A DNA stretch of 64,000 nt from JAZDGX01 sp964482205 (GCA_964482205.1 CAYZWI010000017.1:1-64000), one strand, 5' to 3'; positions 42,726 to 54,096 are shown, counted from the stretch's first letter. Numbers and translations are program-made. The notes: generated by a model from the sequence alone, not told the origin.

Positions 42726-42765
42726 AAAAGTTGCCGCGGCCACAAGCGCCGCGCGGAGGCCCCGA

Positions 42766-43947
42766 TCACTTGTCCTTCATCAGAGGACGGATGAGCGCGA
42801 GCACCGCGGTGTGCGTGTGGAGATAGTTCATGTTGCGAATCGGTCCGATCTCGCCTGATCCCCGAAAGCCCGCGATCGGGAGGGGATACCCGAGCGTGTT
42901 CTGGATCTCGGAGATCGAGAAGCGCAACTCGGGCGTGGGACGCCGGCCGGGCCAGCTTCCGAAGAGCAAGCCGCCAGCGGCCGCGGTGTCCGCGATCTGC
43001 GGAAGCAACATGAGCTTCAAATCTTCGAGGAGCGTGTCGTCCCACACCTGGAAGCGAATGCGATGGCCTTCGCCGACGAGACCCGCGACCGAAATCGCGC
43101 CCTCCTCGTGATCGAGCCCGACCACCGGGCGAATGAGAAAGTCTCCCCGTCCCGGGTCCTCTTCTTCTCCCACCGCTTCCCCGAGCATGAGCCCGCGCCG
43201 CAAGAGGGTCTGCTCTTCGCGGCTGAGTCCCGACACCATTTGCTCGAGCGCCTGCAGAGCGGGCACGCCGCTGAGCTCGAGGACGACATTGCCTTCCACG
43301 CGGGTCGCGCGGAAGAAGCGGCCCACCGGTTTGTAGCCTTGCGAGACGATCACATCGGCGCGGAGATTGCCCGCCAATGAAACGCCGACCAGCCCGGAAC
43401 GATGCAGGGAATCATTGAGCGCGAGGATGTGCCCGCCCGGGCGTTTCGCCCCGCTCGCGAGCGCTCCCACCGCCTGCAATCCCGGCGCGACCATCTCGAG
43501 GCTTTCGAGAATCTCGGCCGTGGGGGTGGTGAAAGGATCGGCGATGAGAATGAGGAGCCGCGGGTCCGGTCCCGTCTCCAGCAGCCCCTGCCACTTGTCG
43601 AGGCAGATGGGCGTGCGTTCGAAATCATCGAGCTTCATGCGGAAGGGCACGACCGCGACCCCGGGCAGGTGGGCGGCGACGCCCGTGATGGCCGAGCGCG
43701 CAGGACGGGAGACGACCGGATGCAGGACATTCGCGGCCGTCGTGCCGAGAATGGCCGAGTCCGTCCACGCTTCCTGCAGGGTCGAGAGAATCACCCCCGT
43801 GAATTGCGCGTGCGGGGGAGTGGCGAAGAACATGACGAGATCGGGCGGTTTTCCCCCTCCGCCGAGTTGGCGTTCCAGATCCGCGACCAGCTCCTGGGCC
43901 GCCTTCGCGGTATCCGTTTGGGTTGTCGCCGCCGTCGCAAACTTCAT
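42766..43947 (-). CDS. FIST N and C domain sensory protein
   Basis: 393 residues from the ATG at 43947, with AGGA eight bases upstream. FIST_N (about 20-230): DLVMFFATPPHAQFTGVILS, LGTTAANVLHP, FTTPTAEILESLEMVAPGLQAVGALASG (in part). FIST_C (about 230-390): LELSGVPALQALEQMVSGLS, FLIRPVVGLDHEEGAISVAG, MLLPQIADTAAAGGLLFGSW, IAGFRGSGEIGPIRN and LHTHTAVLALIRP. FIST proteins bind small ligands such as amino acids in signalling systems, usually attached to kinases or methyl-accepting domains. Here it stands alone, so the output partner is elsewhere. Confidence 0.9.
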   Translation of the reverse strand: MKFATAATTQTDTAKAAQELVADLERQLGGGGKPPDLVMFFATPPHAQFTGVILSTLQEAWTDSAILGTTAANVLHPVVSRPARSAITGVAAHLPGVAVVPFRMKLDDFERTPICLDKWQGLLETGPDPRLLILIADPFTTPTAEILESLEMVAPGLQAVGALASGAKRPGGHILALNDSLHRSGLVGVSLAGNLRADVIVSQGYKPVGRFFRATRVEGNVVLELSGVPALQALEQMVSGLSREEQTLLRRGLMLGEAVGEEEDPGRGDFLIRPVVGLDHEEGAISVAGLVGEGHRIRFQVWDDTLLEDLKLMLLPQIADTAAAGGLLFGSWPGRRPTPELRFSISEIQNTLGYPLPIAGFRGSGEIGPIRNMNYLHTHTAVLALIRPLMKDK

Positions 43948-44293
43948 GCTTTGCATCCTACGCATTCAAATGACGAGCGCAATCAGGCCCTGCGACGCGC
44001 CGGCCTTCGGCTCTTCAGGCTTCGCAGAACCAGGGCGGAAAGCCGCCCATCAGGAAAATCACCGATCGAAAGAACCGCACATCAGGAAAACTGCCTATCA
44101 AGAAAACCGGTTCATCCTCCCGGTTCCCGCCTGCACTTCCGCGAAAGAGCAGGTTCTCGCGCGCGGAAATCCAGGGGAAGTCTCGATCCCTCGAAAAAGG
44201 CATCGTGTCCCGCCGGAGGGGGCTGGGCGGCATCGCCGGCGCAGCCGGACGCGATGCGATTCCAGAGATCGCGCGCCGCGCCGCGAGGCGATC
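43948..44293. other. Intergenic region, 346 bases, with short CATCAGGAAAA-type repeats
   Basis: Near the left third three related units, CATCAGGAAAAT, CATCAGGAAAAC and TATCAAGAAAAC, occur at about 44048, 44081 and 44096. No gene seen. Lies between the C25 gene end and the FIST gene start; both are on the minus strand. Confidence 0.4.
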
Positions 44294-47200
44294 CTACCGT
44301 ATGAGCAGTAGCTTGCGCGAGGCCGATTCCTTCCCCGCGTCGAGCCGATAGAAGTAGATCCCCGAAGGCGATTGCCTGCCTTGCTGATCCCGGGCCGCCC
44401 AGGGGATCGCGTGGCGCCCCGCGGGCAGAGTGCCGGAGAGGATCGTGTCGACCATGCGCCCATCCGCGTCGTAGACCCGCAAGGCGACCGGCCCTTCGCG
44501 ACCGAGGGTGAAGTGGATCGTCGCTCCCGCCGCTCCGCAAGGATTCGGTTCGCTTCTTTCCAGCAGCAGGCGAGGAGGAAGATCGAGCCCGGTCATGGCG
44601 GAGGCGGCGCCCGGGCCGCCCGTCGTGATCTTCAAGGCGGTGCCGTCGAGCAGCCAGTATCCGCTCGAGGGCTGGCGATTGTAGTAGCTGTAGGTGAGCC
44701 CGATCGAATGGTCCTCGTTCTCGATTCCCACGGTGCAGAACATCTGCTCGAGGTCCACCTGATTGACATTCTGGTACTGAAAAACGATCACTCCGTCGCC
44801 GGTGGTCGTCGGATAGTAGGCGGGATCGTAGAGGATCGCCTGGCAGCTCTCGCAGGTCATGTAGCAGGCGTTGTTGTAGAGATTGTCCCACGAGACGACA
44901 TAGCGGTGATTCACCGCATCGTACCACTGGTAGACCTTGCCGGCGCTGTGGAGATAGAGATCGTCCCAGAAGACCGCGATGAGATTGGCCGGGCCTTGCG
45001 CGCTCGGAATATACCAATTGCGCGAGTCGGTGAGATAGGTCGCGCCCATCGCCATCCACCCGTTCGAACAGATCGAGGCCCGCTGGAACGTCTGGCCGTA
45101 GAAGGTGAAGGGGAAGGGCAGGTCGACGACCACGACATCATCCTGCTCGAAGGCGTAATCGGTGAGCGGCACTTCGGTGCCCACGGTGCGCAGATCGATC
45201 CAGTCGTAGACCGGCGCTTCCGGATAGCCGGTGTCCTGGTGTCCGTAGATGCGATACCCGTGCGCATCCGGTCCGGTCGGATCGGTCGCGACCGCGACGC
45301 CGACGGGCAGGACCAGTTGCGCGGTGTCGCGGATGCCGTCGGCGAAGGTGAGCGCCACGCGCAGCGGCGCCAGCATGCCGGGGAAGGCGTCGCTGGGCGC
45401 GGCGATCTGGAAGGGATCGCCGCCATTCGTTCCGCTCGCGCCGATGGCCAAAGCCGGGAACACGCCGTCGGGGTCCGTCACGCGCACGCTGTACGCCTCC
45501 GAAGAGAGATGCGCCTGGATGGGCCCGGCCGCGTCCATGTCTCCGTCGTTGCGCAAGGTCCAGACGAGATCGGCGCTCTCGCCCGGATCGAGCGTCGGCC
45601 CGCAGCCGGTCAGCGCGTACGATTCGGTGAGGAGATCGGGAGCTGTCACGGGAATCGACAATCGCGAACCCCATTGATCGGCGCCCGCATGGGCCGAGAG
45701 TTCCAGGATCACTTGCTTGCCGTTCGCGATCGCCGGTTGCGCGTACAGCACGACCACCGTATCGGCGAGAGCCACTTCGCCGCCCGCGACCGTGCCGAAG
45801 GAAATGGAGCTGGGCGCATGCAGCCCGACATCGGGATCGTCGCACGAGAGGGTGAGAGTCACATTCTCGACCGGCTGCGTGCCGAAATTGCGCAGCGCAA
45901 TGGCGAGCGCGATCCGTTCTCCGGGGTTCCATTGCCCGTCCCCGTTCCCCGAAGCGGGAGGAGCGACCCCGTCGTCGATCGTGAAGGAGTCGAGCCCGAT
46001 GTAGCGCGCCTGCTGCTGAATGGCGAGCGTGCCGCGATAGGCGTAGAGATTGCGGCCCGTCACCGTGATTGCCACATCGCCGGTGCTCGCCGCATCGAAA
46101 ACGAGCAGGGCGTCGCCGTTTTCATCGGTCTCGGCGCCGGCCGAGATCTGCCCCTCGCGAAAGGCGTGCACCCAAGCGCCCGCGACCGGCGTTCCCACGG
46201 GGGTGGTCACGCGGACCGCAAGCTGGTTCGATCCGAGCGGAAGAACCGCCGGATGCTCCACGGCGAGCGTCTGCGGAAACGCGGTCCACATGCGTGTGGC
46301 CGGATCGCCCATGAGCGAATTCCAATAGCAATAGGTGGCCGCGGTCGTCGGCTGATTGACGCCGTAGTTGATCATCATCTCGAGCTTGCCGCGCGCCTGA
46401 GCGGCGCCCAGCCGCTCGTCGCCCTGGAAGAAGAGGCCGAAGGCGACGCCGCCATAGAAGCAATTGTTGTACCGCGTGGCCGTGCCGGTGGTCGCCGTTC
46501 CGATGCTGCCGATGCCTCCCTTCAAGCTATCGGGATAGGTGCCCGCGAGCAGCCACGCTTCGCTGCGGGAAGTGCCTTGATACCAGGTTCCCGTATCGCA
46601 AGTGAGATTGATGGCGAAGGGCATCATTCCGCGGCCGTTGCGGCTCGCGTAGATCTGGCCCGTGTCCCATCCGCTCATGCCGTAGTAGCCGCGATAGCCG
46701 AAGTAGCCCACGCCCCTGCGAATCGACGCCTCCATCTGAATCGTGAAGGGCGCGCTCCACACCGTGTCGATGCCGGTGTAGCCGATCCGCCGCAGCCGAT
46801 CCTTCACCCATTGCTGGACCTGCTTGCAGGTGATCGCCGAAACCGATTCCGCATCTCCCACGAGGCAGGCGCGGCTGAACCAGTCGCGGCCCAGGTACGG
46901 AGTCGTGTCGTAGGCGACCAGCTTGCGCACGATCAGTCGCAACTGTCCCGTCGTTTGCGCGGAGAGCCGGCCGATGAATGCGTCGGGCAAGTGATCGGTG
47001 CCGTCCAATTCGACGTACGGATGATCTCCGCGCCCGTCGTAGCCGCTCCACGATTCCGTGAAGGTCGGCAGAGAGAAGTCGCCGTCGATGTCGCCCACGA
47101 GCACGATGTACTCGGGCGGATCCTCCCAGGTGTCGTACGCATTCTGGATCCACGCCTTGATCGACGCGGCCGTGGTGCCCGTCTCGGATGTGGTCGCCTG

Positions 47201-48031
47201 GACGACGCGATAGCCCTGGCGTTGGCGCCACGCCACGAGCGGCGCGAGCTCGGCCAGCACGCTCGAGGAATTGCGCGAGATGATCAGCCAGGTGCCCAGA
47301 TGATCGCGGCCCGGCTCGCTTCCCTCGCGGGGGAGATCGAGCACGACGGAACTGGCGAGATCCTGGAAGGCGGCGGATGGAGGCAGCGCGCGGCGCAGGT
47401 CGTTGCGCTGATCCGCGCCCACGAAGTCGATCGCCACCTCGAGGCGCCGCGTCACGCGCAGCTCGCTTCGCGCGGGATTGTACTTGAGCGGTCTCCAGGT
47501 GACCGGAACGACGCGCCATCCGCGCAGAATCTGCGGCGCTCCGATCTCCACCATCTCTCCGCCCAGATCTTCGTCGCGCGCGTACAGGTCGTCGTCCATG
47601 CGGAAGGCCGCGCCCTTCTCGGGCTGCATGGGAAGAATCCGATACCCGCTCAGCGTTTGCTCATCCGTCGCGAGGACGCGCAGGGAGGCGCCGGAACCGG
47701 CGGGCAGCGTGACGAAGCGCGTGAAGGCGGGAAGCGCGGGCGCTCCCTCCTCGCCGTGAAGCTCGCAGGCGTCGAAGGCCACCGTCTGATAGATCGTGCC
47801 ATCGAGCTCGTAGTCTTCGACCTCCAATCCGGGAATCTCCAGCGTGACGCGCGTGCCCGTCTCGCTCGCTTCGGCGTGGACCTGGGGCAGCGTGCCCGTC
47901 GCGCCCGGCTGCATGGCGAGGAATCGGGACTCGGCGAGCGCTGGCCCGCCCGCGAGCGCCACCGCGCAGAGCAGCGCGGCCGCGGAGACAGAGGGGAAGA
48001 GCGAGCGCGGGATGAAGGCAAAGCGATTCAT
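44294..48031 (-). CDS. Large exported C25 (gingipain-like) peptidase homologue with C-terminal FlgD-Ig-like tag
   Basis: 1245 residues from the ATG at 48031 (GAGGACG upstream). Signal peptide about 1-33. A propeptide-like region follows (about 40-215). The C25 domain (about 245-610) includes GTWLIISRNSSSVLAELAPL, EYIVLVGDIDGDFSLPTF, HPYVELDGTDHLPDAFIGRL and the nucleophile-type NLTCDTGTWY. Where gingipains have the catalytic His in a Y-x-G-H-G strand, this protein reads GYFGYRGYYGMSGW, so the His appears replaced by Arg. The rest is Ig-like: CARDB-type FGTQPVENVTLTL, a domain around FPFTFYGQTFQRASICSNGW, and the tag (VYDADGRMVDTI, PWAARDQQG, IYFYRLDAG, LLLIR). Exported; activity doubtful. Confidence 0.8.
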   Translation of the reverse strand: MNRFAFIPRSLFPSVSAAALLCAVALAGGPALAESRFLAMQPGATGTLPQVHAEASETGTRVTLEIPGLEVEDYELDGTIYQTVAFDACELHGEEGAPALPAFTRFVTLPAGSGASLRVLATDEQTLSGYRILPMQPEKGAAFRMDDDLYARDEDLGGEMVEIGAPQILRGWRVVPVTWRPLKYNPARSELRVTRRLEVAIDFVGADQRNDLRRALPPSAAFQDLASSVVLDLPREGSEPGRDHLGTWLIISRNSSSVLAELAPLVAWRQRQGYRVVQATTSETGTTAASIKAWIQNAYDTWEDPPEYIVLVGDIDGDFSLPTFTESWSGYDGRGDHPYVELDGTDHLPDAFIGRLSAQTTGQLRLIVRKLVAYDTTPYLGRDWFSRACLVGDAESVSAITCKQVQQWVKDRLRRIGYTGIDTVWSAPFTIQMEASIRRGVGYFGYRGYYGMSGWDTGQIYASRNGRGMMPFAINLTCDTGTWYQGTSRSEAWLLAGTYPDSLKGGIGSIGTATTGTATRYNNCFYGGVAFGLFFQGDERLGAAQARGKLEMMINYGVNQPTTAATYCYWNSLMGDPATRMWTAFPQTLAVEHPAVLPLGSNQLAVRVTTPVGTPVAGAWVHAFREGQISAGAETDENGDALLVFDAASTGDVAITVTGRNLYAYRGTLAIQQQARYIGLDSFTIDDGVAPPASGNGDGQWNPGERIALAIALRNFGTQPVENVTLTLSCDDPDVGLHAPSSISFGTVAGGEVALADTVVVLYAQPAIANGKQVILELSAHAGADQWGSRLSIPVTAPDLLTESYALTGCGPTLDPGESADLVWTLRNDGDMDAAGPIQAHLSSEAYSVRVTDPDGVFPALAIGASGTNGGDPFQIAAPSDAFPGMLAPLRVALTFADGIRDTAQLVLPVGVAVATDPTGPDAHGYRIYGHQDTGYPEAPVYDWIDLRTVGTEVPLTDYAFEQDDVVVVDLPFPFTFYGQTFQRASICSNGWMAMGATYLTDSRNWYIPSAQGPANLIAVFWDDLYLHSAGKVYQWYDAVNHRYVVSWDNLYNNACYMTCESCQAILYDPAYYPTTTGDGVIVFQYQNVNQVDLEQMFCTVGIENEDHSIGLTYSYYNRQPSSGYWLLDGTALKITTGGPGAASAMTGLDLPPRLLLERSEPNPCGAAGATIHFTLGREGPVALRVYDADGRMVDTILSGTLPAGRHAIPWAARDQQGRQSPSGIYFYRLDAGKESASRKLLLIR

Positions 48032-48131
48032 GGGTCGTCCTCGGCGTTGATCTTGCGACGGCATCGAAAAGCGACGCGGCCGAGGAGAACGGCCGCGCCG
48101 CATCGAAGCCGCGCTACGACTCTGACCAACG

Positions 48132-48137
48132 ATTATA
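48132..48137 (-). promoter_or_regulatory. TATAAT element upstream of the C25 homologue gene
   Basis: A perfect TATAAT on the minus strand, 101 bases before the ATG at 48031 and directly abutting the tricorn stop codon. No clear -35. Confidence 0.35.
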
Positions 48138-51100
48138 TCAGGTTTTTCGCCCCCGGGCCCGTGTCGATCTTGCCTGCTGGAGCGAAGATGGCCGCCTGCG
48201 CGCAGGCCCGCGGGCTTTGCCGGGCGAGGGAAGCGCGGGCCATCCCAGATTCGGGCGAAGCTTCAAATCGGGCAATGGCTCGCGCGCGCGCGCGACGAGG
48301 CGCAGGGCTTCCCGCAAAGCGCGATCGAGTTGCGGATCCGTTCCGGCCGCGTAGTCCTGCGGGCGGAAATCCACTTCGATGTCCGGGTCCACGCCGTAGT
48401 TCTCGACTCCCCAACCCGCCTCCTGGAACCACGAGGAGAATTCGGGCTGGGTCGTGACCGTCCCATCCACGAGAAGCTGCCGCGGCCAGATCCCGATCAC
48501 TCCGCCCCAGGTGCGCTTGCCGATGAGCGGGCCGAGCTTGTGAAGCTTCCACACATGGCTGAACACATCGCCGTCCGAACCCGCGAGCTCATCGGTCAAC
48601 GCGACCATCGGCCCGCGCGGGGCCTCGGAGGGATACGGCGAGAGCCCCCCGTAGCGGCTGTAATCGAATCCCACGCGACGGCGCAGCAATTTGTCGAAGA
48701 GCAATTGCGAGACATGCCCGCCGCTGTTGCGGCGAAGGTCGATGATCAGGCCGGGGCGATCGATTTCCGCGAGAAAGTAGCGATGGAATTCCGCATAGCC
48801 CGACGGGCCCATGTTGGGAACGTGCACATAGCCCACGCGTTCGCCGCTTTCGCGATGCACGCGCGCGCGCCGGCTCGCGACCCAATCGCGATAGCGCAGC
48901 GGACCTTCGGAGAAGAGCGTGCGCAGGGTGATCGATCGCTTCCCGGGCGAAGGGCCGGGCGCCTGCTTCTTGCGGCTCTTCGAGGAACGCCGGCGCGCGG
49001 GCTCGGGATCGGAGATCGTCAGCCACACTTCCTGGCCCGCCCGATGCACGAGGCATTCCATGGGAGAGCGCTCGGGCCCCACCGGCTGCCCATTGACTTC
49101 GTGAATGCGCGTGCCCGGTCGAATCTCGATTCCAGGAGCGGAGAGCGGAGACGCTTGCTTCGCATCCCACGAATCGCCGGCGGGCAAGCGCGCGATCACC
49201 CAGGCGCGCGCGCGCTCATCGTAGGCGAGGTCGGCGCCGAGGAATCCCTGCGCGTAGGCGGGGGGCAGCCGGTAGTCGCCGCCGATTTCGTAGGCGTGCG
49301 AAGTGCCGAGCTCGCCCTGCATCTCCCACACGAGGTCGGAGAACTCGCCGCGCGTCGAGACCCGCTCGACCAGCGGAAGGTACCGCGCGTACACGCCTCT
49401 CCAATCGACGCGCGACATGTCGGGCACCCAGAACTGATCGCGCTGCAAGCGCCAGATCTCGGCCAGCATCTGGCGCCACTCCTGCACGGGCTCGATCGAG
49501 CAGCGCACCCGCCCGAGATCGAGCCACCCGCTCGCGCGTCCCGGCTTGTCGTCGGAGGAGAGCTTGCCGGGTTCCGAAGAAGCGAGCAGGGCGCGCAACC
49601 TCCCGCCCGCCTGATAGACCAGCGTCTTTCCATCGCGCGACATGCGAAACGCGGACACCCCCCCGGCGAGCGTTCCGCTCTTCAACTCGCGCAGGTCGTA
49701 GACTTCGATGCTCGATCGCCCGGCCGCCGATCCGGGCATCCAGTTCTGTCCGAGGCTTCCTTCGATGGAATCGGCCAGCAAGAGCACGCGGCCGGGCGCG
49801 GCGGCGATGTCGCGATAGCGTCCCTCTCCGACGGGCAGCGCCAGAACGCGCTCGGCGATGCCGTCGAAGTCGATCTCGATCTTCTTTGTGGACCGGCGGT
49901 TCTTCTTCGTCTCCTCGGGCGCGCTCTTCTCCAATGCATTGGCGGAGGCGACTTCCCAAGGATTGCGCGCCATGGAGGGCGCGTTCTTGGAAGAGCCGAG
50001 CGGGCGCGGCGCGGGAAGGAACGGAGAGCCTTCGTCCGCGCGCAGCGTGACGAGACAGGGGCGCACGCCGCGAGGAAATCCGAGCCCGAACTGGATCAGA
50101 TCGTAGACCGGGTCGTAGCTGCGCAACGAGAGGAAGTGAAGATAGCGGCCCTCGGGATCGAAGCAGGGAGAGAAATCGAGAAAATCCCCGGAAGTGATGG
50201 CGTGGATTTCGCCCGTGGCCGCTTCCACCACGCGGATCACCTTCTGCCGTCTTCCGGTCGCGATGCCGTACGCGAGCCAGCGGCCGTCGGGCGACCAGGC
50301 GATGCCCGCGATGCGATCGTATTCGCTGCGGTCGACGCAGCGCACGGTTCCTTGCGTGAGATCGGCGATGCAGACTTCCTGGCGCTGATTGGTGAAGGCG
50401 ACGATGTCGGGCGCGGGCTCCGACTCCTCTTGCCTGGCATGCTTCGACCGCCGCGAGCGCTGTGAGAGGCGCTTCTTTCCCTTGCGCCCTTTGCGCGACT
50501 CCTCCTCGCGCGGGGGCGCGGGAGCGACTTCGAGATCGATCAAGCGGCCGAGATTCTGCGACGCCGGAAAGAGCGTCTCGCCTTCTCCCGGAGTGAAGAT
50601 TTTCAACTGCTCTTCGCCGGTCTCGTCGCTCACCGCGAGAAGGCGCTTGCCGTCGTTCAACCAGCGCGCCAGGCGATGGCGTCCGCGCCAGGGAGTCCCG
50701 AATTCCGTCGCGGGCCCTTCCCAGAGCCCCATCGCGATCGGCCGCCCGCGCACGGTCAGGAGAATCGAATGTCCGGCGGGATGGGCGTCGAAATCCTCGA
50801 GCGCGCCGCCGTTCACGAACTTGCGCCGCCGTTGCGGGCGCGCGCTGGGAATGGAGATCGGCAGACGCCTGGGCGGCCCGCTCGCGGGATCGAGAAGATG
50901 AAGATCGGCGCCGGCGTGGTACACGATCCGCTTCCCGTCGGTCGATGGGAAGCGGGCGTAGAAATCGGCGTGATCCGAGTGGCGGACGATCGCGCCGCGG
51001 CCGTCGGCGCGCACGGAATAGAGATTCCCGATGCCTTCGTGATCGGAGAGGAAGTAGATCCGCTCGCCGATCCACATCGGCGAAGTGAGATTGCCCTTCA

Positions 51101-51863
51101 CGCTCTTCAGGATCTGACGGAATTCGCCATCGCCGCGCCGGTCGAGCCACAGCGTGCCGGCCGTTCCGCCGCGATAGCGTTTCCAGCGCGCGGGATCGCC
51201 TCCATGGCGCGCGATCACCACCCCCGGGCCTTGCGGCTGGAACGCGAGCGCGCGCGCGGGGCCGATGTTCAGCGGCCGGGCCCGCCCGCTGATCACCGCG
51301 ACCGCGATCAGGTGATGATCCCCGCCAAAGGGCTGCTGCCAATCGGATGCGCAGAGGATCTCCCGGCCATCGCGCGACCACGCCACCGGATAGATCTGCG
51401 AGCCGAGAAATGTCAGGCGGCGCGGCTCGCCTCCTTCCGGCGGCATGAGGTAGATCTCGGGCCCGCCTTCCTCGTTGGCCGCGAACGCGAGCGTGGTTCC
51501 GTCGGGCGAGAAGAGCGCGCGCGAAGCCGTGCCGCGCCCCGCGGTCAATCGGCGGGCCACGCCGCCTTCGGCCGGCACGCTCCACAAGTCGTCATCCGAG
51601 GCGAACACGATGCGCGCGCCGTGCAGTGTGGGAAAGCGATAGTACCCGCGCTGATCGTTGCCGGTCGTTTCGGCGGCCGGCGCCCAGGGCGGCAGATCCT
51701 CGGGAACCAGCACCGGCGCGGAAGGAGCGTCGATGACCTGCAAGCTCGGGTGGGATGGCGCACACGCACGGGATCGCGGACGGGCCCGCGATGGCGAACG
51801 GGAACCGGAATGCGGACGAGAACGAGAACCGGAACGAGATCGCGGACGCTTGTGTGTCTGCAT
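48138..51863 (-). CDS. Tricorn protease homologue with RS-rich N-terminal extension
   Basis: 1241 residues. After an N-terminal tail of about 40 residues rich in Arg-Ser pairs, two propellers are coded (YYRFPTLHGARIVFASDDDL, LFSPDGTTLAFAANEEG, then IAWSPDGRWLAYGI). The C-terminal catalytic half holds the core domains, a PDZ-like part (IEIRPGTRIHEVNGQPVG) and the triad residues: His in GELGTSHAYE, the nucleophile Ser in LTDELAGSDGDVF, and Glu in WGVENYGVDPDI. Tricorn trims peptides after the proteasome in archaea; bacterial copies are cytosolic. Here three highly basic inserts (near residues 465, 665 and 1000, Lys/Arg-rich) interrupt the core. It has a GAAAGG ribosome site. Confidence 0.9.
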   Translation of the reverse strand: MQTHKRPRSRSGSRSRPHSGSRSPSRARPRSRACAPSHPSLQVIDAPSAPVLVPEDLPPWAPAAETTGNDQRGYYRFPTLHGARIVFASDDDLWSVPAEGGVARRLTAGRGTASRALFSPDGTTLAFAANEEGGPEIYLMPPEGGEPRRLTFLGSQIYPVAWSRDGREILCASDWQQPFGGDHHLIAVAVISGRARPLNIGPARALAFQPQGPGVVIARHGGDPARWKRYRGGTAGTLWLDRRGDGEFRQILKSVKGNLTSPMWIGERIYFLSDHEGIGNLYSVRADGRGAIVRHSDHADFYARFPSTDGKRIVYHAGADLHLLDPASGPPRRLPISIPSARPQRRRKFVNGGALEDFDAHPAGHSILLTVRGRPIAMGLWEGPATEFGTPWRGRHRLARWLNDGKRLLAVSDETGEEQLKIFTPGEGETLFPASQNLGRLIDLEVAPAPPREEESRKGRKGKKRLSQRSRRSKHARQEESEPAPDIVAFTNQRQEVCIADLTQGTVRCVDRSEYDRIAGIAWSPDGRWLAYGIATGRRQKVIRVVEAATGEIHAITSGDFLDFSPCFDPEGRYLHFLSLRSYDPVYDLIQFGLGFPRGVRPCLVTLRADEGSPFLPAPRPLGSSKNAPSMARNPWEVASANALEKSAPEETKKNRRSTKKIEIDFDGIAERVLALPVGEGRYRDIAAAPGRVLLLADSIEGSLGQNWMPGSAAGRSSIEVYDLRELKSGTLAGGVSAFRMSRDGKTLVYQAGGRLRALLASSEPGKLSSDDKPGRASGWLDLGRVRCSIEPVQEWRQMLAEIWRLQRDQFWVPDMSRVDWRGVYARYLPLVERVSTRGEFSDLVWEMQGELGTSHAYEIGGDYRLPPAYAQGFLGADLAYDERARAWVIARLPAGDSWDAKQASPLSAPGIEIRPGTRIHEVNGQPVGPERSPMECLVHRAGQEVWLTISDPEPARRRSSKSRKKQAPGPSPGKRSITLRTLFSEGPLRYRDWVASRRARVHRESGERVGYVHVPNMGPSGYAEFHRYFLAEIDRPGLIIDLRRNSGGHVSQLLFDKLLRRRVGFDYSRYGGLSPYPSEAPRGPMVALTDELAGSDGDVFSHVWKLHKLGPLIGKRTWGGVIGIWPRQLLVDGTVTTQPEFSSWFQEAGWGVENYGVDPDIEVDFRPQDYAAGTDPQLDRALREALRLVARAREPLPDLKLRPNLGWPALPSPGKARGPARRRPSSLQQARSTRARGRKT

Positions 51864-51875
51864 GCCTGCCTTTCG

Positions 51876-53222
<1,347 letters not shown>

Positions 53223-53505
53223 GGCGGATGCCTCCTTTCGCATGCTTGCAGGCTCCCGGCGCCATCCAAACGCGCGGATCGCGAGGGGAGCGGACCGTCT
53301 CGCGGGCTTCGACTTCGCACCAAAGCCCAAGCGAGCAAGGATACTCCGGCCCTCCGGCCCGCGGCCAGCCACAACTTGACCGATGAGGGCCGCGAGCGGG
53401 CGGTTCCCGCCCGGCGATTCTTCCGCTACTCTTGCGCGCAGAAGGCGCGCGCCCTCGACGCCATCGCGGGCGGTCGCCGGGCGGCGTGATGGAAAGGAGC
53501 TCGTC

Positions 53506-54096
53506 ATGGCGGATGTCACTCGCGCTCAGGCCTGGGCCCTGCTCACCGAATTCACGACCAGCGAGAGCCTTCTCAAGCACGCGCTGGCGGTGGAAGCGGC
53601 CATGCGGGCATACGCGCGTCGTTTCGGAGAAGATGAGGAGCGCTGGGCCGCGGTCGGCTTGCTGCACGATTTCGATTACGAACGCCATCCGACCTTGGCC
53701 GAGCATCCCATGAAAGGCGGGGAGATCCTGCGCGAGCGCGGATATCCCGACGACATCATCCGCGCGGTCCTCTCGCATGCCACCCACACCGGCATTCCCC
53801 GCGACACGCCGATGGCCAAGGCGCTCTTCGCGGTGGACGAGCTGACCGGGTTCGTGACGGCGGTGACCCTCGTGCGCCCCGGCAAGCGCGTGGCCGATGT
53901 CACCGTCTCCTCCGTCAAGAAGAAGATGAAGGACAAGGCCTTCGCGCGCGCCGTCAGTCGCGACGAGATTCGCGAAGGGGCTGAGCTCCTCGGCGTCGAT
54001 TTCGATGCGCATGTGCAGACCGTCATCGAGGCGATGACGGAAGCGGCGGAGGCATTGGGATTGGCCGGAGAGGCGCCCGGGCCGAACCCGGCCTGA
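53506..54096 (+). CDS. HD-domain hydrolase
   Basis: 196 residues with AAAGGAG before the ATG. TTSESLLKHALAVEAAMRAY supplies the first His, AAVGLLHDFDYERHPTLAEH the HD pair and a third His, and GYPDDIIRAVLSHATHTG the later ligands. AVDELTGFVTAVTLVRP and VSSVKKKMKDKAFARAVSRD are typical of small HD proteins close to the TIGR00277 (HDIG) type. Metal-dependent phosphohydrolase, substrate unknown. Divergent from thiC, 283 bases away. Confidence 0.85.
   Translation: MADVTRAQAWALLTEFTTSESLLKHALAVEAAMRAYARRFGEDEERWAAVGLLHDFDYERHPTLAEHPMKGGEILRERGYPDDIIRAVLSHATHTGIPRDTPMAKALFAVDELTGFVTAVTLVRPGKRVADVTVSSVKKKMKDKAFARAVSRDEIREGAELLGVDFDAHVQTVIEAMTEAAEALGLAGEAPGPNPA

Larger units (their letters stand above)
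42384..42765. other. Intergenic region, 382 bases, between FIST and sppA genes
   Basis: Holds the sppA promoter candidate and the nested inverted repeats (annotated separately). No coding sequence recognised. Confidence 0.5.

Noticed and set aside
44372..48457. A 1361-residue open frame on the plus strand opposite the C25 homologue gene
   Set aside because: It has no ribosome site, no domain signature and the residue make-up (Arg/Ala/Gly/His-rich) of antisense frames in GC-rich DNA. The minus strand has signal peptide, family motifs and the tag.
53223..53505. TPP riboswitch before thiC
   Set aside because: I looked for the conserved CTGAGA and related THI-box pieces on the minus strand and did not find them.
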